From Streptomyces sp. NBC_01471 (lineage in GTDB: Bacteria; Actinomycetota; Actinomycetes; Streptomycetales; Streptomycetaceae): 64,000 nucleotides of DNA. The stretch spans positions 2,025,001-2,089,000 of the forward strand of contig NZ_CP109450.1 in assembly GCF_041438865.1 (NCBI RefSeq), in the 5' to 3' direction. Below the pieces are notes generated by a model. It made no database searches. It worked only from the letters and a program-made list of their open reading frames with translations, and was not told the DNA's origin. Below are positions 62,455-64,000 of this stretch, piece after piece. Each line of letters opens with the position of its first letter. Position 1 is the stretch's first letter. The translations under genes and the position numbers were made by a program.

Positions 62455-62720
62455 CGTGCTGGTTCTCCTGCTCCTAGTGGTACCTGCGAGCCGTGCCGAT
62501 TCTTCCACGGCCGGTCGACGCGGTGGGTTCGCGGCCGTCCCGTACCCAGGCGTGGACAGGCGGCCTAGCCAGCCCCGAGGGTACTGTCAAGAGGGCGCGC
62601 CGGGCCGCCGCGGGCGCCCTCGGGCCCCGGCGCGGCTGTCGGGGAGCCCCCGGGACGCCACGGTGCCACCCGGCGGGAACCGGCGGAAACAGACCACGAG
62701 GCAGAGGACGGAGAACACGC

Positions 62721-64000
62721 GTGACGCGCAGCGTGTACGTGACCGGGATCGATCGCGGCGACGGCCGCCAGGTCGTCGAGCTGGGGGTCATGGAGCTCCT
62801 CACCCGCCAGGTGGACCGGGTGGGGATCTTCCGGCCGCTGGTGCACGACGCGCCGGACCGGATGTTCGAGCTGCTGCGGTCCCGCTACCGGCTGAGCCAG
62901 GACCCTGCGTCGGTGTACGGCATGGACTACCACGAGGCGTCCGCCCTCCAGGCCGAGCAGGGCACCGACGAACTCGTCTCGCACCTGGTCGGCCGCTTCC
63001 ACGAGGTGGCCCGCGCGTACGAGGTGGTGCTCGTACTCGGCACGGACTTCTCCGGCACCCAGCTCCCCGACGAGCTGTCCCTGAACGCGCGCCTGGCGAA
63101 CGAGTTCGGCGCGTCGGTGATCACGGTCGTGGGCGGCAAGGGCCAGACGCCCGAGTCCGTACGCTCCGAGACCCGCAACGCCTACCGTGCGTACGAGGCG
63201 CTGGGCTGCGACGTCATCACCATGGCGGTGAACCGGGTCGCTCCCGGCGACCGCGCGGAGCTGGCCGGACAGCTCGCCGCGCAGCTTCCGGTGCCGTGCT
63301 CGGTGCTGCCCGACGAGCCGGCGCTGGCCGCGCCGACGGTCGCCCAGATCAGCCACGCGCTGGGCGGCACGGTCCTGCTCGGCGACGAGGCGGGGCTGGC
63401 CAGGGACGCGCTGGACTTCGTGTTCGGCGGGGCGATGCTGCCGAACTTCCTGAACGCGCTGACGCCCGGCTGCCTGGTCGTCACCCCCGGCGACCGGTCG
63501 GACCTGGTGGTCGGCTCGCTCGCCGCGCACAGTGCGGGCACCCCGCCGATCGCCGGTGTGCTGCTGACGCTGGACGAGCGCCCGGGCGAGGAGATCCTCA
63601 CGCTGGCCGGCCGGCTGGCACCCGGCACCCCGGTGGTCGCCGTGACGGGCGGGTCGTTTCCCACCGCGGGTGAGCTGTTCGCCCTGGAAGGCCGGATGGA
63701 CGCGGCGACCCCGCGCAAGGCGGAGACCGCGCTGGGCCTCTTCGAGCGCCATGTGGACACCGCTGAGCTGCTGGACCGGCTCTCGGTGGCCCGCAGCGGC
63801 CGGGTCACCCCGATGATGTTCGAGCACGATCTGCTGGAGACCGCGCGGGCCGACCGCCGCCGGGTGGTGCTGCCCGAGGGCACCGAGGAGCGGGTGCTGC
63901 GCGCCGCCGACATCCTGCTGCGCCGCGGGGTCTGCGACCTGACGCTGCTCGGCGATCCGGAGACGGTCCGCAGGAGGGCGGCCGACCTGGGCATCGACCT
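62721..64000 (+). CDS. pta: Phosphate acetyltransferase, long form (truncated by window edge)
   Basis: The GTG at 62721 follows GGAG; about 426 codons are visible and the gene runs out of the window. The N-terminal AAA_26-like domain begins SVYVTGIDRGDGRQVVELGVMELL, where the usual P-loop of enteric Pta is not conserved. A DRTGG domain follows (about 210-320), and the catalytic PTA domain begins at TPMMFEHDLLETARADRRRVVLPEGTEERVLRAADILLRRG. It converts acetyl-CoA and phosphate to acetyl phosphate; ackA probably follows beyond the edge. Confidence 0.93.
   Translation, partial: MTRSVYVTGIDRGDGRQVVELGVMELLTRQVDRVGIFRPLVHDAPDRMFELLRSRYRLSQDPASVYGMDYHEASALQAEQGTDELVSHLVGRFHEVARAYEVVLVLGTDFSGTQLPDELSLNARLANEFGASVITVVGGKGQTPESVRSETRNAYRAYEALGCDVITMAVNRVAPGDRAELAGQLAAQLPVPCSVLPDEPALAAPTVAQISHALGGTVLLGDEAGLARDALDFVFGGAMLPNFLNALTPGCLVVTPGDRSDLVVGSLAAHSAGTPPIAGVLLTLDERPGEEILTLAGRLAPGTPVVAVTGGSFPTAGELFALEGRMDAATPRKAETALGLFERHVDTAELLDRLSVARSGRVTPMMFEHDLLETARADRRRVVLPEGTEERVLRAADILLRRGVCDLTLLGDPETVRRRAADLGID

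Overview
The window is very GC-rich, uses GTG and TTG starts freely, and carries the complete GlgE (maltosyl-transfer) glycogen pathway, a class II HelD/HelR-type protein, a pfkA/pta neighbourhood and many two-component systems. Together these point to a chromosomal segment of a Streptomyces species. No rRNA, tRNA or transposase gene was seen.

Layout. 1-6182: an ABC-2 drug-efflux type ATPase/permease pair followed by a truncated histidine kinase (minus strand), divergent from a two-subunit ABC exporter; a perfect 28-bp palindrome lies in the shared promoter region. 6183-10121: decayed genes (an HxlR-type tail and a frameshifted DUF3500 fragment), a DinB-like protein, and a DHA2 efflux pump divergent from a regulator that carries both a GntR and a TetR DNA-binding domain. 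10283-14144: two tandem, secreted M4 metalloproteases. 14264-18349: a LuxR-type response regulator and a histidine kinase separated by a MurJ/MviN-like flippase gene. 18368-19615: a secreted alginate-lyase-family protein with a good sigma-HrdB-like promoter.

19808-30949: alpha-glucan metabolism. glgP lies on the minus strand; glgE-treS and mak-glgB are divergent from it. TreS and Mak convert trehalose to maltose and maltose 1-phosphate, GlgE polymerises the maltosyl units, GlgB adds branches, and GlgP degrades the polymer. 31041-38742: helR, a merR-thioredoxin operon with a predicted leaderless promoter, a DHA2 pump with a divergent TetR regulator and tandem operators, a zinc alcohol dehydrogenase, and the DNA glycosylase gene tag. 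38967-42844: dctA divergent from a CitA/DcuS-type kinase and its regulator.

38804-57229 holds the CRISPR material: a leaderless two-repeat relic, array 1 (31 repeats), a complete type I-E cas operon on the plus strand (a Cas3-Cse1 fusion, then cse2, cas7e, cas5e, cas6e, cas1e and cas2e, nearly all translationally overlapped), and array 2 (33 repeats). The two main arrays share a leader motif at exactly the same distance from the first repeat. Their repeats differ by one fixed loop base, yet they share one identical 32-nt spacer.

57436-64000: a sugar ABC importer (lipoprotein and two permeases, no ATPase), an XRE-type regulator, pfkA, and the start of pta, which runs off the window.

Function calls rest on recognising protein motifs by eye. 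Operators, promoters and the small RNA are inferred from sequence patterns only.
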